A stretch of 50,958 bases of DNA from Candidatus Omnitrophota bacterium (GTDB lineage Bacteria > Omnitrophota > Gorgyraeia > Zapsychrales > Zapsychraceae). Below are positions 17,760 through 25,552 of the stretch, piece by piece (the first letter of the stretch is position 1; each line of letters opens with the position of its first letter). The notes beneath the pieces were generated by a model. It did not search any database and had not been told where the DNA came from. It saw nothing but the letters and a program-made list of their open reading frames with translations. The DNA lies in contig JAIORP010000110.1 of assembly GCA_021108075.1 (NCBI GenBank), positions 1-50,958 of the forward strand, read 5' to 3'. The position numbers and the translations under genes are program-made.

Positions 17760-17774
17760 ACAATAAGGGATGAC

Positions 17775-18797
17775 ATGATTGCTTTGAATGAATACATCTC
17801 GAAATTCTCCGATAAGAATATTTTAGTCATCGGGGATGTGATTTTAGACCGCTATATCCAGGGTTCGGTCAGCCGGATTTCACCTGAAGCCCCTGTTCCG
17901 ATTGTTTTGGAAGAGGCCTCTTTTTACACCCCGGGCGGCGCTGCCAATGTCGCTCATAACTTAAAAAGTTTGGGCGCCAATGTGTATCAGGTCGGCCGGG
18001 TCGGCAATGATTTTGAAGGAAAAAATTTAAAGAGGGAGTTAAAGAAAAAAGGAATTCAAACGACCGGAATTTTTTTAGACAAGAACATCCCGACGATCAC
18101 AAAAACAAGAGTTATCGCCCAGCATCAGCAGATTGTCCGGATTGATAAAGAAAGATCGAATGCTCAACCGGATGAATCCCTGAAGAAAAAAATTCATAAT
18201 TTTATCGAGGAACATATTGAAATATGTGACGCCATTATTATCTCTGATTATGGTAAAGGACTGATTACTCCTGACTTAGTCCATGATATCCAGCAAATAA
18301 ATCGCACGCGTAATAAAATTATTACCGTGGACCCCAAGGTCGAACATTTCGGCTATTATGAAGAAGTAACCGCCATTACTCCGAATAAGAAAGAAGCGGA
18401 AAATGCCATCCGCAACATTAAAATTTATGAACAAAAGGGTAATCAATTGAAAGTCAATAAGGACCGCCTGGACACGGCCAACGATATTGACCGCGCGGGA
18501 GAGGAACTGCTGAAATATTTGAAATTGGAATCCCTGCTGATTACTCTGGGAGAAGAAGGCATGCGCCTTTTCGAAAAAGGGAAAAAACCTTATTCGATTC
18601 AAACATGCGCCCGGGAGGTTTATGATGTCAGCGGCGCGGGCGATACGGTTATATCGGTCTTTACTTTAGCCCTGACAGCCGGAGCGGATAAAAGGCAGGC
18701 GGCGGAGTTAGCTAACAGGGCTGCCGGTGTTGTGGTCGGCAAGATGGGGGCCGTGGCGATCAGCCGCGATGAATTGCTGGAAAGTCTAAAACAATGA
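17775..18797 (+). CDS. rfaE1: D-glycero-beta-D-manno-heptose-7-phosphate kinase (HldE kinase domain only)
   Basis: PfkB/ribokinase-family sugar kinase that phosphorylates heptose-7-phosphate at C1 on the way to ADP-heptose. Motifs: LVIGDVILDRYIQG and RISPEAPVPIV near the N-terminus, TPGGAANVAHNL (about 53-64), and the anion-hole/catalytic DVSGAGDTVIS (about residue 285). The 340 residues correspond to the kinase half of bifunctional HldE. The adenylyltransferase half is missing, so a separate RfaE2/HldC must be encoded elsewhere, as must GmhA, GmhB and HldD. An AAGGGATG site precedes the ATG. Its place beside four GT9 domains supports use of ADP-heptose in this organism. Confidence 0.92.
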   Translation: MIALNEYISKFSDKNILVIGDVILDRYIQGSVSRISPEAPVPIVLEEASFYTPGGAANVAHNLKSLGANVYQVGRVGNDFEGKNLKRELKKKGIQTTGIFLDKNIPTITKTRVIAQHQQIVRIDKERSNAQPDESLKKKIHNFIEEHIEICDAIIISDYGKGLITPDLVHDIQQINRTRNKIITVDPKVEHFGYYEEVTAITPNKKEAENAIRNIKIYEQKGNQLKVNKDRLDTANDIDRAGEELLKYLKLESLLITLGEEGMRLFEKGKKPYSIQTCAREVYDVSGAGDTVISVFTLALTAGADKRQAAELANRAAGVVVGKMGAVAISRDELLESLKQ

Positions 18798-18942
18798 TCG
18801 GTGTCCGGTGTGACGCGCGTGATTAAGCGCCTGACATGAAGGAAAGAAAGGGCGTCATTGGACATCCATTTGCGACGTTACCTCGGCCGTTTACGAACGA
18901 CCCTAAATAAATTTCTAAACGCATGAAACAGAGAGTGATCTT

Positions 18943-19671
18943 ATGAAAACAATCGGCGTTATTCCTGCCCGTTGGGGTTCGACCAGATTTGAAGGCAAGG
19001 TCTTAGCACCGCTGGCGGGCAAACCGATGGTTCAGCATGTATGGGAACGCGTCAAGGGCAGTGCGTTGTTGGATGATGTGTTAATCGCCTGTGATGACCG
19101 GCGCGTCTATACCGCGGCAAAGAATTTCGGAGCGAATGTTGTCTTAACCTCCTCGGAGCATCCTTCCGGAACGGACCGTATCGCGGAGGCGGTTGAGGAC
19201 CTGGATGTGGATGTTGTCATCAACATTCAGGGAGATGAACCCCTTATTCAACCGCAAATTATTGACGCGTTGGCAGAAGCTTTGCAGAACGATTCCGCGA
19301 GCGTTATGGCGACGGTTATCAAGCTCTTCGGGAAAGATGAAGACGTCACGGATCCCAACATTGTTAAAGTTGTTGTTGATCAATTTCAATACGCGCTGTA
19401 TTTTTCCAGATCGGTCATTCCGTATAACCGTGACGGCCAGGACATGTCTTACTATAAACATTTGGGCCTATACGCCTATCGCAAGGATTTTTTATTGATG
19501 TACAGAAATTTTGAACCTTCAAGGCTGGAATCCATTGAAAAACTTGAACAATTGCGCGTCCTGGAGGCGGGGTACAGGATTAAAACAGTGGTTACAGACG
19601 TGGAAACATGTGGTGTTGACACCCCTGAAGATTTGATTAAAGTTGAAGCACGGCTAAAGGAGTTGACATGA
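18943..19671 (+). CDS. kdsB: 3-deoxy-manno-octulosonate cytidylyltransferase
   Basis: Activates Kdo with CTP to give CMP-Kdo, the donor for WaaA. The nucleotide-binding start IPARWGSTRFEGKVLAPLAGKPM, the HPSGTDRIAEAVE segment and NIQGDEPLI are diagnostic. It has 242 residues, the usual size. Its stop overlaps the kdsA start (ATGA, four bases), indicating tight coupling. It begins the kdsB-kdsA-kdsD-kdsC run. A 145-base spacer with no recognised promoter separates it from rfaE1. Confidence 0.96.
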   Translation: MKTIGVIPARWGSTRFEGKVLAPLAGKPMVQHVWERVKGSALLDDVLIACDDRRVYTAAKNFGANVVLTSSEHPSGTDRIAEAVEDLDVDVVINIQGDEPLIQPQIIDALAEALQNDSASVMATVIKLFGKDEDVTDPNIVKVVVDQFQYALYFSRSVIPYNRDGQDMSYYKHLGLYAYRKDFLLMYRNFEPSRLESIEKLEQLRVLEAGYRIKTVVTDVETCGVDTPEDLIKVEARLKELT

Positions 19672-20513
19672 AGTCAAAAAGGAAAAAACAAACAATTAAG
19701 GTCGGCCCCATTACATTGAGCAATGCTAAGCCGTTTGTTTTTATTTCCGGGCCCTGTGTGATTGAGAACAGGGCGTTAACCATTAAAATCGCGAAGCAAT
19801 TAAAGACCATAACGGCAAAGCTGCAGATTCCTTTTATTTTTAAGGCCAGTTACGATAAGGCTAACCGAACATCCGTTTCTTCATTCCGTGGTCCTGGAAT
19901 CGACGAGGGTCTATTGATTTTAAAGGAAATCAAGGAAACGCTTGGCGTTCCCGTCCTCAGCGATGTCCATTCTGTCGCCGAGGTCGAAAAAGCGGCTCAA
20001 GTGCTGGATATCCTGCAAATCCCCGCGTTCCTGTGCCGTCAAACAGATTTGTTATTGCGCGCGGCCCAAACGGGGAAAGTGATTAATATCAAGAAAGGGC
20101 AATTTCTTGCCCCGTGGGATATGGGTCAGATCATCAAGAAAGTCGAATCAAAAGGCAATAACCGGATATTATTAACCGAGCGGGGTGTCAGTTTCGGGTA
20201 TAACACACTTGTTTCTGATTTTCGTTCTTTAGAGGTCATGAAAGATTATGGTTATCCTGTTGTCTTTGACGCGACCCACTCTGTTCAACAGCCGGGAGGG
20301 TTAGGGAGTTGTTCGGGCGGTCAGAATCAATATGTTCCTTTGTTATCGCGGTGCGGTATCGCTGCCGGTTGTTCCGCTGTTTTTATGGAAGTCCATCCCG
20401 ATCCCGGGCAGGCCCTGTCGGATGGCCCCAACACTCTGGCATTGAGCCGTGTTCCGGGAGTGTTAAAATTATTAAAGAAGCTTGATTTGGTTATCAAGTC
20501 CTCTAAAATATAA
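19668..20513 (+). CDS. kdsA: 2-dehydro-3-deoxyphosphooctonate aldolase (Kdo-8-phosphate synthase)
   Basis: Condenses arabinose-5-phosphate with phosphoenolpyruvate to Kdo-8-phosphate. Motifs: FVFISGPCVIE, FKASYDKANRTS, SFRGPGIDEGL, LSDVHSV, FLCRQTDLL, KKGQFLAPWDM and the C-terminal FMEVHPDP. The 281 residues match the family. The cysteine in SGPCVIE lies where metal-dependent KdsA enzymes have their metal ligand, suggesting the metal-dependent class. It overlaps kdsB by four bases. Confidence 0.96.
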   Translation: MKSKRKKQTIKVGPITLSNAKPFVFISGPCVIENRALTIKIAKQLKTITAKLQIPFIFKASYDKANRTSVSSFRGPGIDEGLLILKEIKETLGVPVLSDVHSVAEVEKAAQVLDILQIPAFLCRQTDLLLRAAQTGKVINIKKGQFLAPWDMGQIIKKVESKGNNRILLTERGVSFGYNTLVSDFRSLEVMKDYGYPVVFDATHSVQQPGGLGSCSGGQNQYVPLLSRCGIAAGCSAVFMEVHPDPGQALSDGPNTLALSRVPGVLKLLKKLDLVIKSSKI

Positions 20514-20567
20514 TTTGTCGGGCAATAGAAATTTTTTTAAACGATTAATATAAAATTGTTATACGAG

Positions 20568-21527
20568 ATGCCATTAAAAAGTGCTAAGGAAGTTATCACC
20601 ACCGAATCTGACGCGATTAAGTCTTTATTGAAAAAGATCAATAAAGAATTTGAACAGATCATAGATGTGATTATCCGTTGCAAGGGAAAAGTTGTCGTAA
20701 CGGGTATGGGTAAGACGGGAATTATCGGCCGGAAAATTGCGTCCACATTAGCGTCAACAGGAACACCCAGTTTATTCCTTCATAGTGCTGAAGCAGTGCA
20801 TGGTGACTTAGGACAGGTAACAAAACATGATGTGGTGATTGTTATTTCGGCAAGCGGGCAAACCGATGAAACAAAAAGATTGCTGCCCCTGGTCAAAAAG
20901 ATCGGATCAACATTGATCGCCATGACCGGCAATGTCGAGTCGTCATTGGCGCAATACAGTGATTACCTCCTGGATGTGTCGGTTAAAAAAGAAGGCTGCC
21001 CGTTGGGGTTGGCCCCTATGGCGTCGACCACGGCAACGCTCGTCATGGGCGACGCTTTAGCCGCGGCGTTGATTGTTAAACGTGGTTTTCGCCCCGAAGA
21101 TTTCGCGTTTTACCATCCCGCGGGGGCATTAGGAAAAAAACTTTTGTTGACTGTCGAAGACCTGATGCGTAAAGACACTCAATACGCGCGTGTTAAAGAC
21201 ACCACCAAAGTCAAGGATGTCTTATTGGCCATAACGAAAGCCCGCTGTGGTTCAGCCTGTGTGTTAACGGAAAAGGGACGGTTTGTTGGTATTTTTACAG
21301 ATGGAGATTTAAGGCGGCACATTGAATCCGAGCCTGACCTGTTGCAGCGACCTGTTAAACTTTTCATGACGAAAAATCCCACAACGATCGACAAAGACTG
21401 TCTGGCTGTTGAAGGATTAAACATGCTCGAGGGAAAAAAAATTGATGAGTTGCCTGTTGTTGATAAGCGAAAGAAACTCGTCGGATTGCTCGACGTGCAG
21501 GATTTATTAAAAGCCGGGATATTTTAG
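20568..21527 (+). CDS. kdsD: D-arabinose-5-phosphate isomerase with CBS pair
   Basis: Interconverts ribulose-5-phosphate and arabinose-5-phosphate, the entry step to Kdo. The N-terminal SIS domain (about residues 30-165) shows VVTGMGKTGIIGRKIASTL and the HGDLG/SASGQTDET segments. A C-terminal CBS pair (about 200-319) follows, with GIFTDGDLRRHIE. About 319 residues is typical. I chose ATG 20568. A TTG at 20556 extends the frame by four codons, and neither has a convincing ribosome-binding site. Eleven bases separate it from kdsC. Confidence 0.94.
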   Translation: MPLKSAKEVITTESDAIKSLLKKINKEFEQIIDVIIRCKGKVVVTGMGKTGIIGRKIASTLASTGTPSLFLHSAEAVHGDLGQVTKHDVVIVISASGQTDETKRLLPLVKKIGSTLIAMTGNVESSLAQYSDYLLDVSVKKEGCPLGLAPMASTTATLVMGDALAAALIVKRGFRPEDFAFYHPAGALGKKLLLTVEDLMRKDTQYARVKDTTKVKDVLLAITKARCGSACVLTEKGRFVGIFTDGDLRRHIESEPDLLQRPVKLFMTKNPTTIDKDCLAVEGLNMLEGKKIDELPVVDKRKKLVGLLDVQDLLKAGIF

Positions 21528-21537
21528 GACATTTATC

Positions 21538-22068
21538 ATGATAGATTCTTTGAAGAAAAAATTAAAGAAAATTAAAGTACTCGCTTTAGATGTTGACGGG
21601 GTTCTGACGAATGGGAAAATCAATGTTGATGAGCGGGGAAAAGAAATAAAAGTTTTTGATGTTCATGACGGTTTTGGCCTGGCCATGATTCGAAGAGCCG
21701 GTTTCAAGACGGCCATCATATCCGCCCGGTCGGCGGGAGCCGTGACCGCCCGCGCCAGAGACTTGAAAATTGACCAGGTTTTTCAGGGCGCGTATCCGAA
21801 GACGGCGGCTTTTGAGCAATTGCTGCGTGTCTTAAAAGTGTCTGAAGACCAGGTATGTTTTATGGGCGATGACATCCCCGACCTCATTATTTTCAGGCGC
21901 GTCGGCGTAGCCGTTGCTGTAAAAAACGCGAATGCTGAAGTCAAAAAACATGTGGACTATGTCACAAAAAGAAATGGCGGAGATGGTGCTGTTAGAGAAA
22001 TTGTCGAGCTTATTTTAAAAACACAGAATAAATGGAAAGAATTATTAAAACACTATCATAAAGGATAA
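21538..22068 (+). CDS. kdsC: 3-deoxy-D-manno-octulosonate 8-phosphate phosphatase
   Basis: HAD-superfamily phosphatase that removes phosphate from Kdo-8-phosphate. The nucleophile motif ALDVDGVLTNG has Asp18 and Asp20. IISARSAGAV is motif II and FMGDDIPDL is the metal-binding motif. The C-terminus keeps the GGDGAVREIVELIL segment that closes the KdsC active site. At 176 residues it is a capless C0-type enzyme of normal size. It is six bases from the lptCA gene. Confidence 0.95.
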   Translation: MIDSLKKKLKKIKVLALDVDGVLTNGKINVDERGKEIKVFDVHDGFGLAMIRRAGFKTAIISARSAGAVTARARDLKIDQVFQGAYPKTAAFEQLLRVLKVSEDQVCFMGDDIPDLIIFRRVGVAVAVKNANAEVKKHVDYVTKRNGGDGAVREIVELILKTQNKWKELLKHYHKG

Positions 22069-22074
22069 TATTCA

Positions 22075-22911
22075 ATGACAACTTCCTTAAGGCGGAATCA
22101 TTTCTTTTTTGTTGGCCTTTTGTTTATACTGCACAGCAGTCTTGTCCACGCGCAATTAAATGATCAAAAATTTCACGGATTTGATTTGCAAGGCTATGCT
22201 GATAACGGGGAGAAAGCCTGGGATGTAAAAGGGGATACGGCAAATATTTCCGGATCAGAAATCTCATTGTCAAATGTTAACGCGACTATGTATGGGGAAC
22301 AAAAGATGAATTTGACTGCCGAATCGGGGATTCTGGACCAAAAGACGGGGAAGATGCACTTGGAGCAGGATGTCATCGTAACGAGTGAGAGCGGTTCACA
22401 GTTGATCACGGATACTTTAGATTGGGACCGAAACAACGATATGGTTACGACAGAGGATAATGTGCTGATTACCGATGAAGCGTTTACCTTAACGGGCAAA
22501 GGGATGAACGCCCGCCCCGGTTTAAAAGAGGCCAAGATTCATGAAGATGTTACGGTGCGGATTGACACAGAGCCGAAAAAAAAGAAAGGCCGGGTTTTAA
22601 CGATCACGAGCGATGGCCCGATGATTATTGAACAGGCCAAAGGATTCGCTGTCTTCGAAGATAATGTCGTTGCCATTCAGGATCAACAAATTTTACGCGC
22701 GGACCGCATGGAGATATATTTCAAAGGGGATATGTCGGGAATCAAACGAATGCTATGTATTGGAAATGTTGAAATTGAAAAAGGAGAAAATAAGAGTTAC
22801 GCGCAGAGGGCTGAGTATGACGCGGAGAAACAAAAATTGGTCTTATCGGGTCGACCAAGATTAATTCTTTTAACTGAGGGAGAAAATGCCATTACATCTT
22901 TTGGAAACTAA
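22075..22911 (+). CDS. lptA: Fused LptC-LptA-like LPS transport protein
   Basis: Exported protein of the LPS transport bridge. Residues 1-26 form a signal peptide or anchor (Arg-rich start, hydrophobic core, LVHA-Q cleavage site). Residues about 31-165 read like LptC: YADNGEKAWDVKGDTANI, then alternating strands with TGKMHLEQDV and LTGKGMNARPG. Residues about 177-278 read like an LptA/OstA domain: TSDGPMIIEQAKGFAVF, LRADRMEIYF, MLCIGNVEIEKGE and AEYDAEKQKLVLSGRPRL. In E. coli these are a membrane-anchored LptC of 191 residues and a soluble LptA of 185. Here a single 278-residue chain covers both, with each part shorter. It overlaps lptB by 26 bases. A long OstA protein of repeated similar domains is the alternative reading. 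Confidence 0.8.
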   Translation: MTTSLRRNHFFFVGLLFILHSSLVHAQLNDQKFHGFDLQGYADNGEKAWDVKGDTANISGSEISLSNVNATMYGEQKMNLTAESGILDQKTGKMHLEQDVIVTSESGSQLITDTLDWDRNNDMVTTEDNVLITDEAFTLTGKGMNARPGLKEAKIHEDVTVRIDTEPKKKKGRVLTITSDGPMIIEQAKGFAVFEDNVVAIQDQQILRADRMEIYFKGDMSGIKRMLCIGNVEIEKGENKSYAQRAEYDAEKQKLVLSGRPRLILLTEGENAITSFGN

Positions 22912-23614
22912 AAGTTTGGTTAAGCGTTATGGAAGCAGGAATGTTGTCGATGGTTTAGATATTACGGTGGGCCGCTCAGAAATTGTCGGCCTACTGGGAC
23001 CTAATGGGGCGGGGAAGACAACCACTTTTTATATGGCGGTTGGGATCATTAAGCCGGATAAAGGTCAAATTTTGTTTGATAATGATAATATCACCAAAAA
23101 AAGCATTCACGAACGCTCCCGCCTGGGCATGGGCTATTTGTCACAGGAGTCATCGATTTTTCGCAAATTAACTGTCGCAGAAAATATTATGGCTATATTG
23201 GAGACCTTAAATTTAAGTCCGCGTGAACGTCGACGGCGGTTATCCTCTTTGTTAGAGGAGTTGAATATCGCGCATCTGGCAAAAAGTAAGGCCTATACAT
23301 TGTCCGGGGGAGAACGGCGGCGTCTTGAAATAACACGGGCGTTAGTCACCAATCCTTCTTTTTTGCTTTTAGACGAGCCCTTTTCCGGGATTGATCCTAT
23401 TGTGGTTGCGGAAGCCCAGGAAATCATTAAAGAACTGAAGGCCAGGGGCCTGGGCATCCTTTTAACAGACCACAATGTCCGTGAGACGTTATCCATTACA
23501 GACAGGGCCTATTTGATTTCCGATGGCCGGATCCTTATTTCGGGAACGGCAGATGATCTTATTAATGACCCGGAAGCTAGAAAGATCTATCTCGGTGAAA
23601 AGTTTAAGATGTAA
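22886..23614 (+). CDS. lptB: LPS export ABC transporter ATP-binding protein
   Basis: Cytoplasmic ATPase of the LptB2FG extractor that drives LPS from the inner membrane to the Lpt bridge. Walker A is GPNGAGKTT (38-46), the Q-loop is YLSQESSIFRKLTVAEN, the ABC signature is LSGGERRR, Walker B is FLLLDEPFSGIDP, and the switch histidine is in LLTDHNVRET. The 242 residues are normal. A GAGGGAG ribosome-binding site inside the end of lptCA sets the start and implies coupling. The rpoN, hpf or lptFG genes that often follow are not here; instead a new promoter starts the tig unit. Confidence 0.96.
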   Translation: MPLHLLETKSLVKRYGSRNVVDGLDITVGRSEIVGLLGPNGAGKTTTFYMAVGIIKPDKGQILFDNDNITKKSIHERSRLGMGYLSQESSIFRKLTVAENIMAILETLNLSPRERRRRLSSLLEELNIAHLAKSKAYTLSGGERRRLEITRALVTNPSFLLLDEPFSGIDPIVVAEAQEIIKELKARGLGILLTDHNVRETLSITDRAYLISDGRILISGTADDLINDPEARKIYLGEKFKM

Positions 23615-23668
23615 ACGTTTGTTATATAAATAGTTGTAATTTTAGTTTATACGCGGCTAACCCGCATC

Positions 23669-23696
23669 TTGACAAATATATAAAAACCTTTAAAAT
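23669..23696 (+). promoter_or_regulatory. Sigma-70-type promoter for the tig-clpP unit
   Basis: TTGACA (23669-23674) and TAAAAT (23691-23696) are separated by 16 bases; six and five matches to consensus. Transcription would begin near 23703, leaving a leader of about 200 bases before tig. Confidence 0.65.
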
Positions 23697-23740
23697 GCAC
23701 AGATATTTGGAGGAATGTTGATTCATTTATAAATTTAATC

Positions 23741-23880
23741 TTAGCGGGAATTCCCCTCCTTTATTTAAGGCGGGGAGGAAAGCCCACTCCAGCGGCTTTA
23801 TCGCTGGATAACGTTTCGCGCCATGAGCGTTTGAAGCCGTAAATCCAACGGTTGTGAACCCGTTGGAATTTATTTTTAGA
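23741..23880 (+). promoter_or_regulatory. Structured tig leader with attenuator-like hairpins
   Basis: Two strong stems stand in the leader: TCCAGCG (23788-23794) with CGCTGGA (23802-23808), and TCCAACGG (23844-23851) with CCGTTGGA (23860-23867). The second is followed by ATTTATTTTTAG, so it looks like a factor-independent terminator just before the tig ribosome-binding site GGAGGAAAAGG. The second arm of stem 1 can pair with the first arm of stem 2 in six of seven positions, the geometry of an attenuator. The 5' part (CCTCC/GGAGG, AGCCCACTCC) also recalls right ends of IS200/IS605-type elements, so a mobile-element remnant is the alternative. Confidence 0.45.
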
Positions 23881-23899
23881 TGGAGGAAAAGGAAAACAG

Positions 23900-24784
23900 A
23901 TGAAAGTAGAAGTCAAAATAATTGATACCACGAAAAGAGAATTGCAGTTTGAAATCCCGAAAGAACGTGTTGCTGAGTTCTTAGACGAGGTTTACGTTGA
24001 TATTTCTAAAAAAGCTAAAGTCAAAGGTTTTAGACCGGGTAAAATTCCACGTAATATTTTGGAATCAAAATACAGCCAGCTTGCGAGGGAAGAAGCATTA
24101 AAGAAAATCGTTCCAGATGCTTATCAGGAAGCGATTCAGCAAGAAAAATTGTCCCCTATAGACTATCCCGAGATCAATGACGTTTCTTTCAAGGATGGGG
24201 CGGTACAGTTTAAAGCTTTAATCGATATTAAACCGGACGTCGCTGTTAAAGATTATCTTGGGATCAAAGTCAAACGGAAAAGTACAGAAGTAACAGACGC
24301 TGATATCGATAAAACATTGGATTATTTTAAGCAAGGGCAGGGTAAAGACAAGGATGTCTCTATTGATGATGAATTCGCTAAAGGTTTAGGGTATCCGGAT
24401 TTAGTCCAGTTTAAGGAGTCGTTGAAGAAACAGCTTGAATTAGATAAAGAGCGCCAGAGTAAATCGGATGTCGAGAATCAAATCGTCGAATATTTGTTGA
24501 AGAAATCTAAGTTTGCTTTGCCCAAATCACTCGTCGATAAACAGATGGAGCAACGATTGGCTGAAGAGCGCAACCGGTTAAAATCGCAACAAGTTCCTGA
24601 AGAAGAAATTCAAAAAAGGGAAGAAGATATTCGCAAACAACTTAAAGAGGTTGTTGAGAAAGACGTGAAAGTCTACCTGATTTTTGATAAGATTGCCCAG
24701 CTTGAAAATATTCAATTGAATGAAAAAGATAATATGGTTATGAAGGTCATGGAGTTTTTATTGAAGCAGGCTCAATGGGCGTAA
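23900..24784 (+). CDS. tig: Trigger factor lacking the PPIase domain
   Basis: Ribosome-bound chaperone for nascent chains. The N-terminal ribosome-binding domain is complete (residues 1 to about 115) with the signature GFRPGKIP at 43-50. From residue about 153 the sequence passes directly into the C-terminal chaperone domain (VSIDDEFAKGLGYPDLVQFKESL). The FKBP-type peptidyl-prolyl isomerase domain that normally lies between (about 95 residues) is absent, giving 294 residues against about 430. The frame is open and the junction clean, so this looks like a domain loss and not a frameshift. A strong GGAGGAAAAGG site precedes the ATG. clpP follows 107 bases later, the usual tig-clpP order, but clpX is not next. 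Confidence 0.93.
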   Translation: MKVEVKIIDTTKRELQFEIPKERVAEFLDEVYVDISKKAKVKGFRPGKIPRNILESKYSQLAREEALKKIVPDAYQEAIQQEKLSPIDYPEINDVSFKDGAVQFKALIDIKPDVAVKDYLGIKVKRKSTEVTDADIDKTLDYFKQGQGKDKDVSIDDEFAKGLGYPDLVQFKESLKKQLELDKERQSKSDVENQIVEYLLKKSKFALPKSLVDKQMEQRLAEERNRLKSQQVPEEEIQKREEDIRKQLKEVVEKDVKVYLIFDKIAQLENIQLNEKDNMVMKVMEFLLKQAQWA

Positions 24785-24891
24785 CCTCCCGGGATAGATA
24801 TCTGGACGCGCCTTTATCGGTAGGCCAAAAAACATTCAACTCTTAATAGATTTAACAGTTATTTTAAACCCGACTGGAACCAGGAGGAAAG

Positions 24892-25509
24892 ATGGAGTTC
24901 AATATGGAATTAAAATCTCAAGTATTAGTCCCAATGGTTGTTGAGAAATCAGGGCATGGCGAACGGGCATATGATATTTATTCTCGTCTTTTGAAGGACA
25001 GGATTATATTTGTTGGAACAGCTATTGATGACACTGTCGCGAATTTAATTGTTGCCCAAATGCTGTTTTTGCAGAGTGAGGACGCGACAAAAGATATAAA
25101 TATTTATATTAATTCTCCCGGGGGATCTGTAACAGCCGGGTTAGCTATTTATGACACCATACAATTTGTTAAGCCGGATGTTTGCACGTATTGTCTCGGA
25201 CAGGCCGCTAGCATGGGCGCGGTGCTTTTAGCTGCCGGCGCAAAGGGTAAACGGTTTGCCCTGCCGTATTCCCGTATTATGATTCATCAGCCGTGGGGTG
25301 GGGCGCAAGGGACAGCCAGTGATATTTCTATTCAAGCTCAAGAAATTTTACGGATGAAAGAAGAGTTAATCAAAATTTTAGCTAATCACACAAGTCAAAC
25401 CGTTGAAAAGGTTCAGCAGGACAGTGACCGTGATTGTTTTATGTCATCTTTTGAGGCTAAAGATTATGGCTTAGTAGATGAAGTTATTCAAACCGCGAAA
25501 AAGAAATAA
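24892..25509 (+). CDS. clpP: ATP-dependent Clp protease proteolytic subunit
   Basis: Serine protease that forms a double heptameric barrel and degrades substrates fed by Clp ATPases. The catalytic triad is visible: Ser107 (GQAASMGA), His132 ([10 protein letters not shown]) and Asp181 (SDRDCFMS), with the family spacing of 25 and 49 residues. [16 protein letters not shown] forms the substrate-binding strand. 205 residues is normal. An AGGAGG ribosome-binding site four bases before ATG 24892 supports this start; ATG 24904 is a second possibility. No clpX or other Clp ATPase is in the window. Confidence 0.97.
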   Translation: MEFNMELKSQVLVPMVVEKSGHGERAYDIYSRLLKDRIIFVGTAIDDTVANLIVAQMLFLQSEDATKDINIYINSPGGSVTAGLAIYDTIQFVKPDVCTYCLGQAASMGAVLLAAGAKGKRFALPYSRIMIHQPWGGAQGTASDISIQAQEILRMKEELIKILANHTSQTVEKVQQDSDRDCFMSSFEAKDYGLVDEVIQTAKKK

Positions 25510-25552
25510 TGTTTTATTTAAAACATTATACAGATAAGTGAAAGGATATTTG

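Noticed and set aside
18798..18942. tRNA or small RNA gene between rfaE1 and kdsB
   Set aside because: Short stems (GCGC/GCGC, CGTT-TACG-AACG) exist but no cloverleaf, promoter or terminator is convincing.
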